From Methylomonas sp. (GTDB taxonomy: Bacteria > Pseudomonadota > Gammaproteobacteria > Methylococcales > Methylomonadaceae): a stretch of 53,952 bases of DNA. The notes under the pieces were generated by a model that saw only the letters and a list, made by a program, of their open reading frames with translations, had not been told where the DNA came from and ran no database searches. Below are positions 53,379 through 53,952 of this stretch, in pieces (the first letter of the stretch is position 1; the number at the start of each line of letters is the position of its first letter). The stretch is taken from positions 1-53,952 of the forward strand of contig PERU01000026.1 in the NCBI GenBank assembly GCA_002928965.1, given 5' to 3'. The translations under genes and the position numbers were made by a program.

Positions 53379-53952
53379 CTAAATGGCTTGTTCAATGGCA
53401 TTCAACACCTCGGCGGTGCTGGGCAAACCCGCGTCGCGCAGTTTTTTCAGGCGCAAGGCGACGACGCTGTCCATGCGATAGGTATGGCCGGCATGGTCGA
53501 TGCCGGGTGTGCCAACCGGAATGAACACGTCGGGCTCCCGTTCGAATTGCATGCCGGAGCGACCGATCACGACGGTAGGCAGCTCGGTTTGCGGAGGCGT
53601 GGCTGTTGCATTGAAAGCATGCACCCACACCACGGCATCCGCTTCGCCGTTTGCGATCATGACGTGGCTATCGAAAACAAAAGGATCGTATTCCGGATAG
53701 CCCCTGGCGAAATTAACCCGAGCCGGGTAGCCCGTCGTCCATCCGCAAACTTGATTGGCTGTGTAATCGCCTTCTTTGCCACCCAACGGCAAGCCGGAGC
53801 AGCGGGTATTTTGCATATTGATTTCTCTGACAATATTGCAGATGGTTTGTACGGTAAGTTCGGCGTGCTCAAACGCCAATTTACCGGCGCTCCAGAGCAC
53901 AACCCCATAGCGGGCTTCGCGCAATTTGTCGGCTATGCTGCCTAATTGAGCC
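53379..53952 (-). CDS. fhcB: Formyltransferase/hydrolase complex subunit FhcB, C-terminal part
   Basis: The gene runs off the right edge of the window; 190 residues of the C-terminal part are visible. They include FARGYPEYDPFVFDSHVMIANGEADAVVWVHAF and GTPGIDHAGHTYRMDSVVALRLKKL, typical of subunit B of formylmethanofuran dehydrogenase and its methylotroph homologue. In methylotrophs FhcB is reported to lack the metal-cofactor part of the archaeal subunit. Gene order B-A-D-C on the minus strand matches an fhc operon whose promoter lies to the right. Confidence 0.94.
   Translation of the reverse strand, partial: AQLGSIADKLREARYGVVLWSAGKLAFEHAELTVQTICNIVREINMQNTRCSGLPLGGKEGDYTANQVCGWTTGYPARVNFARGYPEYDPFVFDSHVMIANGEADAVVWVHAFNATATPPQTELPTVVIGRSGMQFEREPDVFIPVGTPGIDHAGHTYRMDSVVALRLKKLRDAGLPSTAEVLNAIEQAI

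Noticed and set aside
53388-53945. 185-codon frame opposite fhcB
   Set aside because: Antisense shadow; the minus-strand FhcB sequence is clearly conserved.
1-53952. tRNA, rRNA, CRISPR, insertion sequence or phage genes
   Set aside because: None could be recognised on either strand by reading; a tRNA and repeat scan by program would confirm.

Overview
The window looks like chromosome from a motile, Gram-negative gammaproteobacterial methylotroph, most likely a type I methanotroph (Methylococcales). The reasons are a formyltransferase/hydrolase cluster (fhcB-A-D-C) of the tetrahydromethanopterin-linked formaldehyde oxidation pathway at the right end, transaldolase plus class II fructose-bisphosphate aldolase (ribulose monophosphate cycle enzymes) at the left end, and a flagellar/chemotaxis cluster in the gene order known from Pseudomonas and relatives. 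No rRNA, tRNA, CRISPR array, insertion sequence, phage or plasmid gene was recognised. The assignment rests on gene content only.

Left to right: (1) 1-3240, an exported or membrane-anchored repeat protein, then tal and fbaA with a spacer hairpin and a terminator. (2) 3476-22122, a long plus-strand motility block: fliL-M-N-O-P-Q-R-flhB-flhA (switch and export gate), flhF-flhG-fliA (polar placement, flagellar number, sigma-28), then cheY-cheZ-cheA-motA-motB-parC-parP-cheW, a small proline-rich ORF and a DUF2802 protein. Compared with Pseudomonas, cheB is missing between cheA and the motor genes; its place holds 350 bases with a hairpin repeat. (3) 22144-28144, lipopolysaccharide assembly: two family 2 glycosyltransferases, an O-antigen ligase-like protein and a family 9 heptosyltransferase on the minus strand, with msbA divergent. 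(4) 28145-44495, mixed housekeeping and accessory genes: a 53-residue membrane protein too short for ordinary ORF calling, a YigZ/IMPACT protein, an orphan SsuABC/TauABC-type transporter, a secreted 117-residue protein, moaA, yajD, tag, a HugZ-like protein, a large MASE1-CHASE-PAS-GGDEF-EAL protein, a transglycosylase-like membrane protein, DUF2797, a hypoxanthine/uracil-type DNA glycosylase, a Smr protein, surE-pcm, an LpxH-like phosphoesterase and mscL. (5) 44658-48743, stress and envelope genes: clpB with a well-matched sigma-32 promoter, a cold-shock protein and a membrane protein with one haem c site. (6) 48850-53952, a short protein resembling the C-terminal end of flagellar rod/hook proteins, a radical SAM protein and the fhc operon, whose fhcB runs off the right edge.

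The metabolic genes fit C1 growth: Fhc releases formate from formyl-methanofuran/H4MPT carriers, MoaA starts synthesis of the molybdenum cofactor used by many formate dehydrogenases, and Tal/FbaA rearrange sugar phosphates after formaldehyde fixation. The motility block encodes a polar flagellum (FlhF/FlhG) and a chemosensory array that is probably also placed at the pole (ParC/ParP, with a CheA that carries three copies of a short acidic motif in its linker). No single large undescribed system stands out. The best candidates for new biology are the TGVxKYL-repeat protein, the CheA triplicate motif with ParC/ParP and no cheB, the 53-residue membrane protein, the mono-haem membrane protein and the structured repeats in two intergenic regions.
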